Origin: Candidatus Zipacnadum vermilionense
Lineage (GTDB): Bacteria; Armatimonadota; Zipacnadia; Zipacnadales; Zipacnadaceae
NCBI GenBank assembly: GCA_029821755.1
Contig: JALGSV010000019.1
Coordinates: forward strand, 1-60,129
DNA length: 60,129 nt
Direction of reading: 5' to 3'
Part shown: positions 16,916 to 25,706 of the stretch, piece after piece
How the letters are laid out: the number at the start of each line of letters is the position of its first letter
Numbering within the stretch: the first letter of the stretch is position 1
The notes under the pieces: generated by a model
The model's database searches: none
What the model saw: only the letters and a program-made list of their open reading frames with translations
Told to the model about the DNA's origin: nothing
Program-made: the position numbers and the translations under genes

Positions 16916-17812
16916 CTACTCGCCCGGCGGTGTGCCTCTCCCCTTGCCGATGGGGCCCATGTGGTCCAGGACGTACTGCTTGACGTTGTCGTCCCAGTGG
17001 AAACGGTACTCGTTGGCCAACGGCTTGAGGCGCGGGCCGGTGTGGACAGTGACCTGCTTCCAGTCGGTAGAGCGTTTGACGATCGTGGCGACGTAGCCAG
17101 GGTCGTTGGCCAGAGCGGCATCCTGCGCGGCTTGCTTCCCCGGCTGGGGGCCGCCGGCCGCGGGAGCCGGAGGCACTGTGGTGGAGGGGGGCCGGGGGAT
17201 TGCGCCCTCGTCCATGATGATGTAGGCGCGCAAGCTGGGGTCCCAAGCCAGCGAGCGAGACAGACGCAGATCATGTTTGGTGGGGCCGATCCAGATCCGC
17301 ACCTCGCTCCAATCCGGCTTGCGCCAATTGATGACCGCTACCCAACCGGGCTTGTCCTGCAGGGCCACGGTCTTGGCAGCCTCCTCCCGAGCTGATCCCG
17401 AGGGCGGGACGTCGGGGGGAGCTGGGGGTGGCTCCGGCGGGATCAGGGGTGGTGCGGGCGGAGGCGTCAGGCCATCGGGCGGGGGCAGACCGGGGAGGCT
17501 TCCCGGAATCTCCAGGGCGTTGGTGGCCTCGGGCGGGGCGGGTGGAGTAGAACGGAAGTAGACTACGGCGGCGATGACGAGTCCCAGCAGGCACAACACG
17601 AGCACGCCGACGACCACGCCCAGGACGGTTGCCATGGGGTTGCGAGGCTCCTTGGCAGGTTGGGGAGGGCCGGGGCAGTAGCGCGGGGGGTCCTGCTGGT
17701 GCGCGGCCAGGCAGGCCTCACAAAGAGGCAGCCCGCAGAGCGGGCAGTAGCCCACGGCATCGTAACCGGGATGGTTGGTACATTCCTGTGCGGGGGGCTG
17801 ATCGTAGCTCAT
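16916..17812 (-). CDS. B-box-type zinc-binding, single-span membrane protein
   Basis: 298 residues; the start follows GAGGTCGCCCCC. Residues 8-50 hold a zinc-binding B-box-like pattern (ECTNHPGYDAVGYCPLCGLP, then LCEACLAAH and YC). One membrane helix follows (MATVLGVVVGVLVLCLLGLVIAAVVYF, about 60-87), then a long Pro-rich linker (about 90-145). The outer part consists of two related copies of a roughly 50-residue unit: PGWVAVINWRKPDWSEVRIWIGP... (about 155) and PGYVATIVKRSTDWKQVTVHTGP... (about 240). I do not know this duplicated unit. The layout is a cytoplasmic zinc domain linked to a periplasmic domain. Its role is unknown. Confidence 0.7.
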   Translation of the reverse strand: MSYDQPPAQECTNHPGYDAVGYCPLCGLPLCEACLAAHQQDPPRYCPGPPQPAKEPRNPMATVLGVVVGVLVLCLLGLVIAAVVYFRSTPPAPPEATNALEIPGSLPGLPPPDGLTPPPAPPLIPPEPPPAPPDVPPSGSAREEAAKTVALQDKPGWVAVINWRKPDWSEVRIWIGPTKHDLRLSRSLAWDPSLRAYIIMDEGAIPRPPSTTVPPAPAAGGPQPGKQAAQDAALANDPGYVATIVKRSTDWKQVTVHTGPRLKPLANEYRFHWDDNVKQYVLDHMGPIGKGRGTPPGE

Positions 17813-17839
17813 GGGGGCGACCTCGGTGTGGGTGTCTGG

Positions 17840-18772
17840 CTACACGAAACTGTCGAACCAGGCGCGGGCCAGATGGACGAAATACTGGTTGTATCCGTGC
17901 GCCTGGCCCTGTATTTCCGTGAAGTTGCGGGTGCCGGGCAAGGCGTCGGAAAGGGCCTGGATCGTCGTCGTCGGGCAGATGGTATCGGCGCCCCCGGCGG
18001 TGAGCAGCGTGGGCATGGTCAAGCGGTGGGCATGGCTGGCGGTGTCAATCAGGCCCAGCGCGCGCCAGGCGGCGGCTTGCCGCTGGGGCTTAAGGGTCTC
18101 CAGGAAGGGGAAGACCAGGCCGTAAGCGCCCTTCTCCTCGTATTCCTCCATCAACCTGAAGTTGGTCAGGAAGGGCTGGTCGGCGGCGACGGCGCGGCAG
18201 GCGCGGTCGCGCAGGAGGCTGGCGAGGAGGAGAGCGGTACCGCCGCCCTGGCTGGTGCCGAAGACGGCGAGGCGGTCGGGGTGGACCTCGGGCTGCTGCC
18301 GAAGCCAGTTGGCCGCTACCACCGCATCGCGGAGCCAGTCGCGGTAGCCGCGCTTGCCGCCGGAGGCGGCGGTATCAGGCAAGACCGGCCAGTTGCCGTC
18401 CACGCCGCGCTTGCTCTCATCAGGGCCCAGGGGCGTGGCGTAGCCCAGCGGGTTGACATGCAGGACGTTGTAGCCGGCGGCGACGAGTTCCGGGTGGGCG
18501 CTCATCTCGGCGCCATAGCCAGGGAGGTGAATCAGGGCGGGGGCGGGGCCGCTGGAGGGTAAGGTCTGCCAGTAGCCGTAGAAAGTGCTGCGCCGGCGCG
18601 AAGAAAAAGCGACGTAGCGGGAGTGCGAGGTCGAGGCCCAAGGGCCCATGCGGAACTCGTAGGGGGCGGCCTCGACGGTGGTGACCTTGACGGGCACGGC
18701 GTCGGCGGCGGCCAGGAGGGTTTCGCACCAGGCGTCGACCTCGGTGGGGGTGGGATAGACTTCGGGGATCAT
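17840..18772 (-). CDS. Acetyl xylan esterase-like alpha/beta hydrolase
   Basis: 310 residues, the size of the AXE1 / cephalosporin-C deacetylase family. The nucleophile Ser lies in FGTSQGGGTALLLA (about residue 172), the acid Asp in TAGGADTICPTTTI (about 262), and the catalytic His in IQGQAHGYN (about 294). LIHLPGYGAEMSA and LHVNPLGYA form the oxyanion-side segment. The family removes acetyl groups from xylo-oligosaccharides or other esters. There is no signal peptide, so the enzyme is probably cytoplasmic. The start ATG follows AAGGAGTCCCTCCC. It lies between the zinc-binding membrane protein and the activase fusion gene. It fits the polysaccharide theme of the window, but substrate is inferred. 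Confidence 0.85.
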   Translation of the reverse strand: MIPEVYPTPTEVDAWCETLLAAADAVPVKVTTVEAAPYEFRMGPWASTSHSRYVAFSSRRRSTFYGYWQTLPSSGPAPALIHLPGYGAEMSAHPELVAAGYNVLHVNPLGYATPLGPDESKRGVDGNWPVLPDTAASGGKRGYRDWLRDAVVAANWLRQQPEVHPDRLAVFGTSQGGGTALLLASLLRDRACRAVAADQPFLTNFRLMEEYEEKGAYGLVFPFLETLKPQRQAAAWRALGLIDTASHAHRLTMPTLLTAGGADTICPTTTIQALSDALPGTRNFTEIQGQAHGYNQYFVHLARAWFDSFV

Positions 18773-18852
18773 GGGAGGGACTCCTTATGCAAGGACCAGC
18801 CGAGTTGCGACTGCAAAGCGGCCGCGGCTCGGCCGGCCCCTCCACAAGCTGG

Positions 18853-21800
18853 CTAGTGGGTCACTACCGCCTCGCCCTTCCGCTTCCCGTACCCCCGCGC
18901 TTGGGCCATGAAGGCCTCCAGGCGGGTCTCGGCGGTGGCTTGCTCCAGGCCGTCGTAGACCATGTTGAGGTAGGGGATCTGGTCATAGTCGGACCGTACC
19001 CGGCGCATGATGGCGTGCGAGATGGTGCCGGGCATGCAGGTGAAGGGCATGACCGAGATGAGGCCGGAGAGATGCTTGCGGGCGAAGTCCACGGCCTTGC
19101 CCACGGTCATGATGGCCTCGCCCTCGAAAGTGCGATGCACGTAGGGGGCGGCGTAGTCCAGGACGGTCTCGGTCGGGGGCTCGTGGGCGTTCTCCAGGAA
19201 GCCGTCGAAGGCGGCGGCCAGGTGGTGCTCGTCGGCCTTCATCACCCGGTCGGAGACCCAGGTCTTCAGGCGCAGCTTCCACTCGCCCCGCTGGGTGGCG
19301 CGCATGTCGCGGCGATAGTTGCGGTAGAGGAACCACTCGTAGACCGGCGCGGCCCAGACCTCGCCGCCCAGGGCCTCGATCTTGCGGACGAGGTTCTGGT
19401 TGCTGAAGGCGTTGGCGCGGATGTAGAACTCGCCGACCAGGCCGATGAGCGGGCAGCGGCGGGACTTGTCCACCGGGACGGCGGCGAAGCGCTCACGGGC
19501 GTGGCGCAGGGCCCGGTAGAGGGAGCCATCGTTGCGGGCGATGGCCTCCGAGGTCTCATGGACGCCCTCCTGGTAGATGCGCTCGGCTTCGCCGGGCCGG
19601 GTCTCGTAGGGGCGGGTCTGCATGAGGGCCTTGTCCAGCAGGTCCACGGCGACCATGCCCTGCCAACCCAGGCGGAGGAATTTGCGGCCGACCAGGCCCA
19701 GGTCGTTGTAGAAGTTGGAGGCCTGGTTGGGGGCGTAGATGGGGACGTCAGAGCAGCCCAGATCGTCGAGCACCATGCGCTGGAGGGTGTTGTACTGGCC
19801 GAAGCGGCAGGGGCCGCCGGAGCCGCCCATGAAGAAGACGACCTTATCAGGGTCAAAGTCGGGGCGCTTGGTGTACTTGACCATGTCACCGGTGGTGACG
19901 ATGCAGGGGAAGCACTCCTTGCCGGAGGTGTGCTGGCGACCCCAGTAAAGGGTCTCCTCATCGGGCTCGGGGAGGACCTCGGCGGCGATGCCGCAGGCGC
20001 GGAAGGCGGCGGCCAGGCCATAGGCGTGGGGGCTCATGTTAGGGACCATTACCGTGCGGCCGCTGGCGCGGTCGAGGGTGAGGGGCCGGAAGTCGCGGCC
20101 GGGACGGCGCTCGCGGCCACGGGTGGCGGCGAGGCTGTCCAAGAACGCTTCGCAGCGGGTGATCATGCCCGCGTCGGCGCTGTGCTCGTCGACCTCAATC
20201 ACCAGGCAGGGCTGGTCGCCCAGGCCCTCGGAGAAGAACTTGAGCAGGAAGGAATCGGGACCGCAAGAGAAGTTGGTCAGGTACAGGGCGTTGAGACGCG
20301 AGTCCTGGGCGATCTTGCGGGCGGCGAGGAGGATGCGCTGGCCGTAGCCCCAATACATGTTGAACCAGCCCGCGGGGAGCTTGATGTCGTCCAGGGGGAG
20401 GAAGTCGAGGGGGATAGGCAGGACGCCCATGTCCCGGAGCTTCTGAGGGATCTGCAGATTGGCGCCCGGATCGCAGCCGTTGTAGGAGCGGCTGACTAGC
20501 ACGATGGCGGTGTCGTCGGGGGAGAGGCCGGCGAGAATGTCGGCGCCACGCTGCTGCATGCCCTGGCGGAAACGAGCCAGGGCGGCCAAGCCGGCGTCCA
20601 CGGCGCGGACAACGTCCTTCGAGGAGGCGCCGAGAGTCTTGGCCATGTCGCCCAGGGCCTCGATGAGGTGCTTGCGCCCCAGAGAGAAGTAGATTATCGG
20701 GGCGAACAGGCCCACATGCCTAGGGGCCAGGTCCACGGCTGCCCGGGTGATGTAGGGCAGGCTCTGGTTGTAGGGGCAGACGAAACTATCGGTGGTGGTC
20801 TCGTCGGGCGCCTCCATGGTGATGACACTGGGTAGGAGGAGGTAGTCGAGGTCTTTGTCGAGCAGCTCCAGGACGTGGCCGAGGGCGACCTTGACCGGGA
20901 AGCAAGTCTCGGCGACGGAGGCTTCCGCGCCACTGTGGATGATGCGCTTGTTGGTGCGGCTGGAGAGCACGGGCTGGGCACCGAGCTCGCCGATGACGGC
21001 CTGCCAGAAGGGGAACAGGTCGTGGAAGATCAAGGCGCGGGGAAGACCGACGCGGGGGGCGTCGGGCGGGATCTCGCGAGTAGGGACGTAGGCCTCGAGC
21101 AGCATCTTCTCGCGCTCGCGGAAGAGGTCGGGGATGGTGTTGGGGGTCCTGTCCTTGCGCTCGCGGACGTCGTATTTCTCGCAACGACTGCCGTAGAAGA
21201 GGGGAGACTCGCCCTCGATGACCACCTTGTTGATCTCGCAGTGATTGGGGCAGTCCTGGCACTCGAAGGTCTCCACCTCGTACTGGGTGTTGACGATACC
21301 GAAGCCCTTGAAGCTGCTGGGACCGTCCCCGGCCTCCTGCATGGCGATGAGGGCGCAGCCCAGGGCACCGAGGACCTCGTTGTGGGGAGGGACGATGATG
21401 GGCTTGCCGGTGACGGCCTCGAAGGCGGCGACTACCGCATGGTTGAGGGCGGTGCCCCCCTGGAAGAGGATATGGTCACCGATGCGCTTTTGACCGACGA
21501 CTTTGTTCAGGTAGTTGTAGACGATGGAGTAGGCCAGGCCGGCGACGAGGTCGGAAGTGGCGGCACCGGCCTGCTGGTTGCGGGTCAGCTCCGTCTCCAT
21601 GAACACCGTACAGCGCTCGCCGAGGTTGAGGGGGTTGGGGGACTGGAAGGCCAGCTCGGCGAACTCGCCCTTGATGGAGATGCCCAGGCGCTCGGCCTGC
21701 TCCTCCAGGAAGGAGCCGGTGCCGGCGGCGCAGACCTTGTTCATCTCAAAGTCCACCACCGCGCCGTTTTCCAGGCTGATGTACTTGCTGTCCTGGCCGC

Positions 21801-23067
21801 CGATCTCGAAGATGGTGTCCACCTGGGGATCGACGAACAGGGCGCCGCGGGCATGAGCGGTGATTTCGTTCTTGACCACGTCGGCGCCGATGAAGTCGCC
21901 GGTGAGATAGCGGCCGGAGCCGGTGGTGCAGGCGCCGCGGATCTCCACGTGGTCGCCCACCCGCTCACCTACGCGCCGCAGGCCCTCTTTGACCGCCTCC
22001 AGGGGGCTGCCGGCGGTCATCAGGTACTCCTTGGCCAGCATGTTGCCTTGCTCGTCGGTGACCACAACGTTGGTGCTGATGGAGCCAACATCCACGCCGA
22101 GGTAGGCGGGGAGGGGGTTGCCGGAAAGGACAAGCGGCTCTTCCACCGGTGCGGGCATGATAACCGATCGATCCAGGCGCAGCGGGCGCTGCGTCTTCTG
22201 GGCGCCGGGGGCCACATAGGCGGCCAAGTCGTCGAGGCGCTCCCAGGTGGGCGGGGACAGCTCGGCCTGGCGGGCGGTCAGGACGGCCCCGATAGCGCCC
22301 ATGGCGGCGAAGTGCTCAGGGATGACCAGCTCGTCGCCCTCCAGCTCGAAGACCTCGTGGATGGCGCGGATGATGCCGGGGTTAGCCGCCACGCCGCCCT
22401 GGAAGGAGACCGGAGAGATGAGCGCGGCGCCGGAACCGACGGTGGATTTGAAGTTGCGGACGAGAGCGAAGCACAGGCCGGCGATGATGTCGTGCTCGGG
22501 CGTGGCCTTTTGCTGCAGGTGGATCATGTCGCTCTTGGCGAAGACGCTGCAGCGGCCGGCCACGCGGGGAGGATGCTCGCTGCGCAGGGCGGCCTGGCCG
22601 AACTCCTCGATGGTGAGACCCAGGCGGTTGGCCTGCTGGTCGAGGAAGCAACCGGTGCCGGCGGCGCACATGGCGTTCATGGCGAAGTCGGTGGCCTGGT
22701 CGGACTTGCGGCCCTGCTCGTCGCACAGGAAGATGAGCTTGGAGTCCTCGCCGCCGATCTCGATGATGGTGTTGACCTGCGGGTGGAGCGCCTGGGTGGC
22801 CGCGGCCTGGGCGACGACCTCGTTGACGTAGATACCGCCCAGCAACTCAGCGATGGCGCGGCCCCCGGAGCCGGTGGCCGCCAGGCCGGCAAGGGCCTCG
22901 TCGGTGTAGCGCTCGCGAGCGGCGCGGAGGGCCTGGGCGGCGGTGCGCATGGGCTGACCGTGGTGGCGGAGATACTGCTCCTCCAACACCGCTCCCTCAG
23001 CGCTGACAACGACCAGGTTCACGCTGATGGATCCGACATCGAGGCCGACAAATACATCGGGCTTCAT
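18853..23067 (-). CDS. Giant acyl-CoA dehydratase activase-type fusion (2x BadF/HgdC ATPase + DUF2229 + HgdB-like)
   Basis: 1404 residues from ATG 23067, where the protein opens with the ASKHA phosphate motif VFVGLDVGSISVNLVVV. Two activase domains are in tandem. Domain 1 (about 1-290) has EIGGEDSKLI and MCAAGTGCFLDQQA. Domain 2 (about 320-590) has YLGVDVGSISTNVVVTD, EIGGQDSKYI and VCAAGTGSFLEEQAERLG. Each has a second cysteine (RCSVFAKSDM, RCTVFMETELT) that would share a [4Fe-4S] cluster between subunits. A Cys-rich linker (FECQDCPNHCEINK) begins the DUF2229 part (about 620). The last 500 residues resemble the dehydratase subunit fold (SCGPDSFLLKFF, GKECFPCIVTTGDM, GGPCRFGQYNT, FTCMPGTISHA). 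The family couples ATP hydrolysis to very low-potential electron transfer in anaerobes. No separate dehydratase subunits lie nearby, so its acceptor is unknown. Confidence 0.88.
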   Translation of the reverse strand: MKPDVFVGLDVGSISVNLVVVSAEGAVLEEQYLRHHGQPMRTAAQALRAARERYTDEALAGLAATGSGGRAIAELLGGIYVNEVVAQAAATQALHPQVNTIIEIGGEDSKLIFLCDEQGRKSDQATDFAMNAMCAAGTGCFLDQQANRLGLTIEEFGQAALRSEHPPRVAGRCSVFAKSDMIHLQQKATPEHDIIAGLCFALVRNFKSTVGSGAALISPVSFQGGVAANPGIIRAIHEVFELEGDELVIPEHFAAMGAIGAVLTARQAELSPPTWERLDDLAAYVAPGAQKTQRPLRLDRSVIMPAPVEEPLVLSGNPLPAYLGVDVGSISTNVVVTDEQGNMLAKEYLMTAGSPLEAVKEGLRRVGERVGDHVEIRGACTTGSGRYLTGDFIGADVVKNEITAHARGALFVDPQVDTIFEIGGQDSKYISLENGAVVDFEMNKVCAAGTGSFLEEQAERLGISIKGEFAELAFQSPNPLNLGERCTVFMETELTRNQQAGAATSDLVAGLAYSIVYNYLNKVVGQKRIGDHILFQGGTALNHAVVAAFEAVTGKPIIVPPHNEVLGALGCALIAMQEAGDGPSSFKGFGIVNTQYEVETFECQDCPNHCEINKVVIEGESPLFYGSRCEKYDVRERKDRTPNTIPDLFREREKMLLEAYVPTREIPPDAPRVGLPRALIFHDLFPFWQAVIGELGAQPVLSSRTNKRIIHSGAEASVAETCFPVKVALGHVLELLDKDLDYLLLPSVITMEAPDETTTDSFVCPYNQSLPYITRAAVDLAPRHVGLFAPIIYFSLGRKHLIEALGDMAKTLGASSKDVVRAVDAGLAALARFRQGMQQRGADILAGLSPDDTAIVLVSRSYNGCDPGANLQIPQKLRDMGVLPIPLDFLPLDDIKLPAGWFNMYWGYGQRILLAARKIAQDSRLNALYLTNFSCGPDSFLLKFFSEGLGDQPCLVIEVDEHSADAGMITRCEAFLDSLAATRGRERRPGRDFRPLTLDRASGRTVMVPNMSPHAYGLAAAFRACGIAAEVLPEPDEETLYWGRQHTSGKECFPCIVTTGDMVKYTKRPDFDPDKVVFFMGGSGGPCRFGQYNTLQRMVLDDLGCSDVPIYAPNQASNFYNDLGLVGRKFLRLGWQGMVAVDLLDKALMQTRPYETRPGEAERIYQEGVHETSEAIARNDGSLYRALRHARERFAAVPVDKSRRCPLIGLVGEFYIRANAFSNQNLVRKIEALGGEVWAAPVYEWFLYRNYRRDMRATQRGEWKLRLKTWVSDRVMKADEHHLAAAFDGFLENAHEPPTETVLDYAAPYVHRTFEGEAIMTVGKAVDFARKHLSGLISVMPFTCMPGTISHAIMRRVRSDYDQIPYLNMVYDGLEQATAETRLEAFMAQARGYGKRKGEAVVTH

Positions 23068-23167
23068 AGGCGTCCGTACTCCCTCGTGGCCCCTCCCCAG
23101 AAGACAGAAAAGCGGCAGACCGGCATGGAAAGCCGATGAACCGAGGGAGGCGCTGATAGCGAAAGGA

Positions 23168-23196
23168 ATTATAACGGAAGGGAGCCAAGGGCGCAA
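23168..23196 (-). promoter_or_regulatory. Promoter of the activase-fusion gene
   Basis: On the minus strand, TTGCGC (23196-23191), a 17-base spacer and TATAAT (23173-23168). Transcription would start near 23161, leaving about 94 bases of leader before ATG 23067. The same TTGCGC -35 is seen in the cysK promoter at 40875-40903. The remaining 23197-23438 holds nothing I can name. Confidence 0.65.
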
Positions 23197-23438
23197 CGGC
23201 AGTTGGAGCCGGAGCATGGGGGAGGGGTCGGCCGAGTCGGGGACGCGAGGCAATCGCGGGGAGGCCACGACGCGTGCCTGCGGGGTTGGCCCCTTCATCC
23301 ATCAGGTTGTCGTGTTGGGAACCTCCAGGTGTGGGGAAGCGTCAAACCGCCAGCCTGAGCGGCGCGGGGAGGTGTGGGGAAAGCGCGCGGCGAAAGGGCG
23401 AGCACATCGCCGATTGGCCCCCCTGGGAGTGTGAGTCC

Positions 23439-24443
23439 ATGCGCAAGATCCTGCCCTTCCTCTTGTCCCTTCTACTGCTGATCGGACTCGGTCTGGCCGG
23501 GTGTGGTGGTGGCGGAGGCGGAACGACGGACCCGGTCCGCGTGACCTTCACGCTGCCCATCGGGAACCCGACGACGGTGACCCAGGGCGATATCGTGGTC
23601 CTGGAGGTGCAGGTCGCCATTATTAGCGGGGGGAGCGCGATCAGCCGGGTCATCTTCACGGCCAACGGCACCGAGATCGGGCGGGTGGGGGCCTCGCCGT
23701 ACCGGCTGAACTGGAACACGCAGGGCCTGGCGCCTGGGGACTACCAGGTCACCGCGACCGCCTACGACAACTCCAACCCGGCCCAGAGCGGGACGGCCAG
23801 CATCACGATCAAGGTGGCGGCCAGTTCGGTGGTGGTTAGCTTCACCTCTCCGCCGGCGGGGGCCCGGACGGTAACCCAGGGGGCGACGGTTGCCCTCGCG
23901 GCCAGCGCCACCGCCCCGAGCGAGATTGCGCGCGTGGAGTTCACCGACAACGGATCGCTGATCGGCAACGCCACGGTCCCCAGCGGCACCATCTACGGCC
24001 TCAACTGGAACACGAGCGGGCTGGCGCTGGGGACGCATACCATCCTGGCGAGGGCCTTTGACCGTAGTACGCCAGTGCGGACGGGGAGCGCGACCATCGT
24101 GATCACCCTGCAGGCGCCCGCGCAACCGGCCCCGACGGTGCAGATCGACTCACCCACCGGGGGTGTCGTGAGCTGGAACATGAACGTGACCGCCTCGGCA
24201 CAGGCGCAGGCGACGGGGGCAAAGATCACCAAGATCGACGTCACTTTCGGGGCGCTGACGAGGACCATAGCCGGGACCGGCGCGGCTACGCTGAGCGGGA
24301 CGGTAGCCTTCGACACCACGGCGGCGAGCGACGGCTCGCATGACATCACGGCGGTAGCTACCGATACCAACGGCAAGACGAGCTCCGTGACAGTGACAGT
24401 AACCGTGGCGAACGGCACGAGTCCGCCGCCGCCGCCTTTCTAG
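23439..24443 (+). CDS. Lipoprotein with repeated Ig-like domains
   Basis: 334 residues from ATG 23439 (GGGAGTGTGAG upstream). The signal sequence MRKILPFLLSLLLLIGLGLAGCGGGGGG ends in the lipobox LAGC, so it should be lipidated and surface- or periplasm-anchored. Three Ig-like (Big_7-type) repeats follow. The first spans about 33-125 (DPVRVTFTLPIGNPTTVTQG...LNWNTQGLAPGDYQVTATAYDNS). The second spans about 130-220 (VVSFTSPPAGARTVTQG...LNWNTSGLALGTHTILARAFDRS). The third spans about 230-325. A Ser/Pro tail ends in PPPPPF. No enzymatic residues are apparent. Such proteins are usually surface decoration or carbohydrate-adhesion parts; the specific role is unknown. It is divergent from the activase gene. 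Confidence 0.82.
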   Translation: MRKILPFLLSLLLLIGLGLAGCGGGGGGTTDPVRVTFTLPIGNPTTVTQGDIVVLEVQVAIISGGSAISRVIFTANGTEIGRVGASPYRLNWNTQGLAPGDYQVTATAYDNSNPAQSGTASITIKVAASSVVVSFTSPPAGARTVTQGATVALAASATAPSEIARVEFTDNGSLIGNATVPSGTIYGLNWNTSGLALGTHTILARAFDRSTPVRTGSATIVITLQAPAQPAPTVQIDSPTGGVVSWNMNVTASAQAQATGAKITKIDVTFGALTRTIAGTGAATLSGTVAFDTTAASDGSHDITAVATDTNGKTSSVTVTVTVANGTSPPPPPF

Positions 24444-24644
24444 ACGAGCGCGCGAGGGGGAGGCCGACCCAGCCGCGCGTCGTTGGCGCGGCGAGCCCCG
24501 CCCAGAGAGCTACTCGCGTCGTCGTCGACTGCGCTGACTAAGTGCCGCGCCCCAAGGGACTGGGCCGGGCTCCTGTGCGGCTGCGTTGTAGCCGTTGGGC
24601 AAACGGCGCGGGCCACTGGGCCGGCCCCTCCACTGGACTGCCGT

Positions 24645-25556
24645 TCACTCCGCCCTTCTCCCCTGCGCGACCTGCAAATACGCCATTACGTGGCCGGTGA
24701 CGATGATGACGGTGGTTACTATCAGGCCGGCCCAGAGCAGCCCGCGGGCGTATTGCTCGGTGCGGGTGAGGCGGCCGGCGATTTCGTAGAGCAGGGAACC
24801 GGCGATCACCGCCAGGGCCAGGGCGCTTAGGCAAGAGCCGGGGGCGGGGCGGTCGAGGCGCACCGTGCCGCGCAGGTCGGTGGGAGGAAGGCCCAATAGG
24901 GGCACCTCCTCCGGCTCGGGGTGGTCTTGCTCCCACCAGGTCTGCAGCCGCCGAGCCAGATCCAGGGAGACGCGATTGGTGGCAGCGATCGTGTCCCCCT
25001 CGCGCGAGGCCAGAGTCAGGGCGCGGCCGGGTTCGCGGGGGCCGTGCCAGTAAACGACCACCCGCAGGGGCATTCCCGGCACCCGGACGGGAGTCTCCCC
25101 GGTCGGCAGGGCCCCGCTGATGACGATCTCGTCAATCGCCCCGCGCCCCAGCGTCCACGAGTGCCGGTCCCCACGGTAGACCAGCGTATTCCCCTCCCAA
25201 TCCAGAAAGCCCACGTCGCTGTCCGTTTCGCCCTCCCAGGAGAGCAGGTCGGGACCGGGGGAGAAGCCGACGAACTCGCCGCGGCCCTCAGCTCCCAGGC
25301 GGTGGTGCAACAGGCCCCGCAGCCGGCGGTTGCCGAGCAGGGCCAGGCGGCCCTGCGTCATCCAGGGCAGGAAGGCCGAAAGCACGAGCGCCACGCCCGC
25401 CGTGGCCGCGCCCAGGGGGCTGCGCTCCAGGTCGGGGAACAGGGCCAGCGCCAAGAAGCCGGTGGCATAGGGCGTCGCGCTGATGGCGAGTAGCGCCAGG
25501 AAGGCGAAGGTGCGGTTCCGGGCCCGCATACGGGAGTCGAAGAGAGGTTCGGGCAT
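24645..25556 (-). CDS. Membrane protein of unknown function
   Basis: 303 residues from ATG 25556 (MPEPLFDSRMRARNRTFAFLALL). Two N-terminal membrane segments (about 15-40 and 45-65), a soluble middle of about 180 residues, and two C-terminal segments (SCLSALALAVIAGSLLYEIAG and ARGLLWAGLIVTTVIIVTGHVMAYL) are visible. The middle is beta-rich (DLLSWEGETDSDVGFLDWEGNTLVYRGD), a pattern recalling PH-like or photosystem-type membrane-domain proteins, but I cannot name a family. Its start is 150 bases after the stop of an alpha/beta hydrolase gene on the same strand, with palindrome A3 between. Positions 24444-24644 hold no recognisable feature. Confidence 0.65.
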   Translation of the reverse strand: MPEPLFDSRMRARNRTFAFLALLAISATPYATGFLALALFPDLERSPLGAATAGVALVLSAFLPWMTQGRLALLGNRRLRGLLHHRLGAEGRGEFVGFSPGPDLLSWEGETDSDVGFLDWEGNTLVYRGDRHSWTLGRGAIDEIVISGALPTGETPVRVPGMPLRVVVYWHGPREPGRALTLASREGDTIAATNRVSLDLARRLQTWWEQDHPEPEEVPLLGLPPTDLRGTVRLDRPAPGSCLSALALAVIAGSLLYEIAGRLTRTEQYARGLLWAGLIVTTVIIVTGHVMAYLQVAQGRRAE

Positions 25557-25614
25557 GATTTCAGTGACTTTTGCGGGTCTGCATGTGCGCCGGCGACCGC
25601 TGAGCCTCACCCCC

Positions 25615-25643
25615 TACCCCCTCTCCTGGCAGGAGAGGGGGTA
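25615..25643. repeat. Palindromic intergenic repeat, family A copy 3
   Basis: A perfect 13-bp palindrome: TACCCCCTCTCCT, loop GGC, AGGAGAGGGGGTA. It is preceded by CCTCACC as in other family A copies and lies about 64 bases 3' of the hydrolase stop at 25707 (minus strand). The same GGC-looped core recurs at 35524-35553 and 53269-53293. Confidence 0.75.
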
Positions 25644-25706
25644 GCAGAGCAGCGACAGCAGGCGGACGACTGCCCCGGACAGTAACCATAGCGCAGTATG
25701 TGAAGC

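Noticed and set aside
20875-23139. A 754-residue open frame on the plus strand opposite the activase gene, and a 570-residue one at 18787-20499
   Set aside because: Both are antisense shadows of a strongly supported 1404-residue protein. They are rich in Gly, Val, His, Asp and Ala with no domain, and are expected from GC-rich codon bias.
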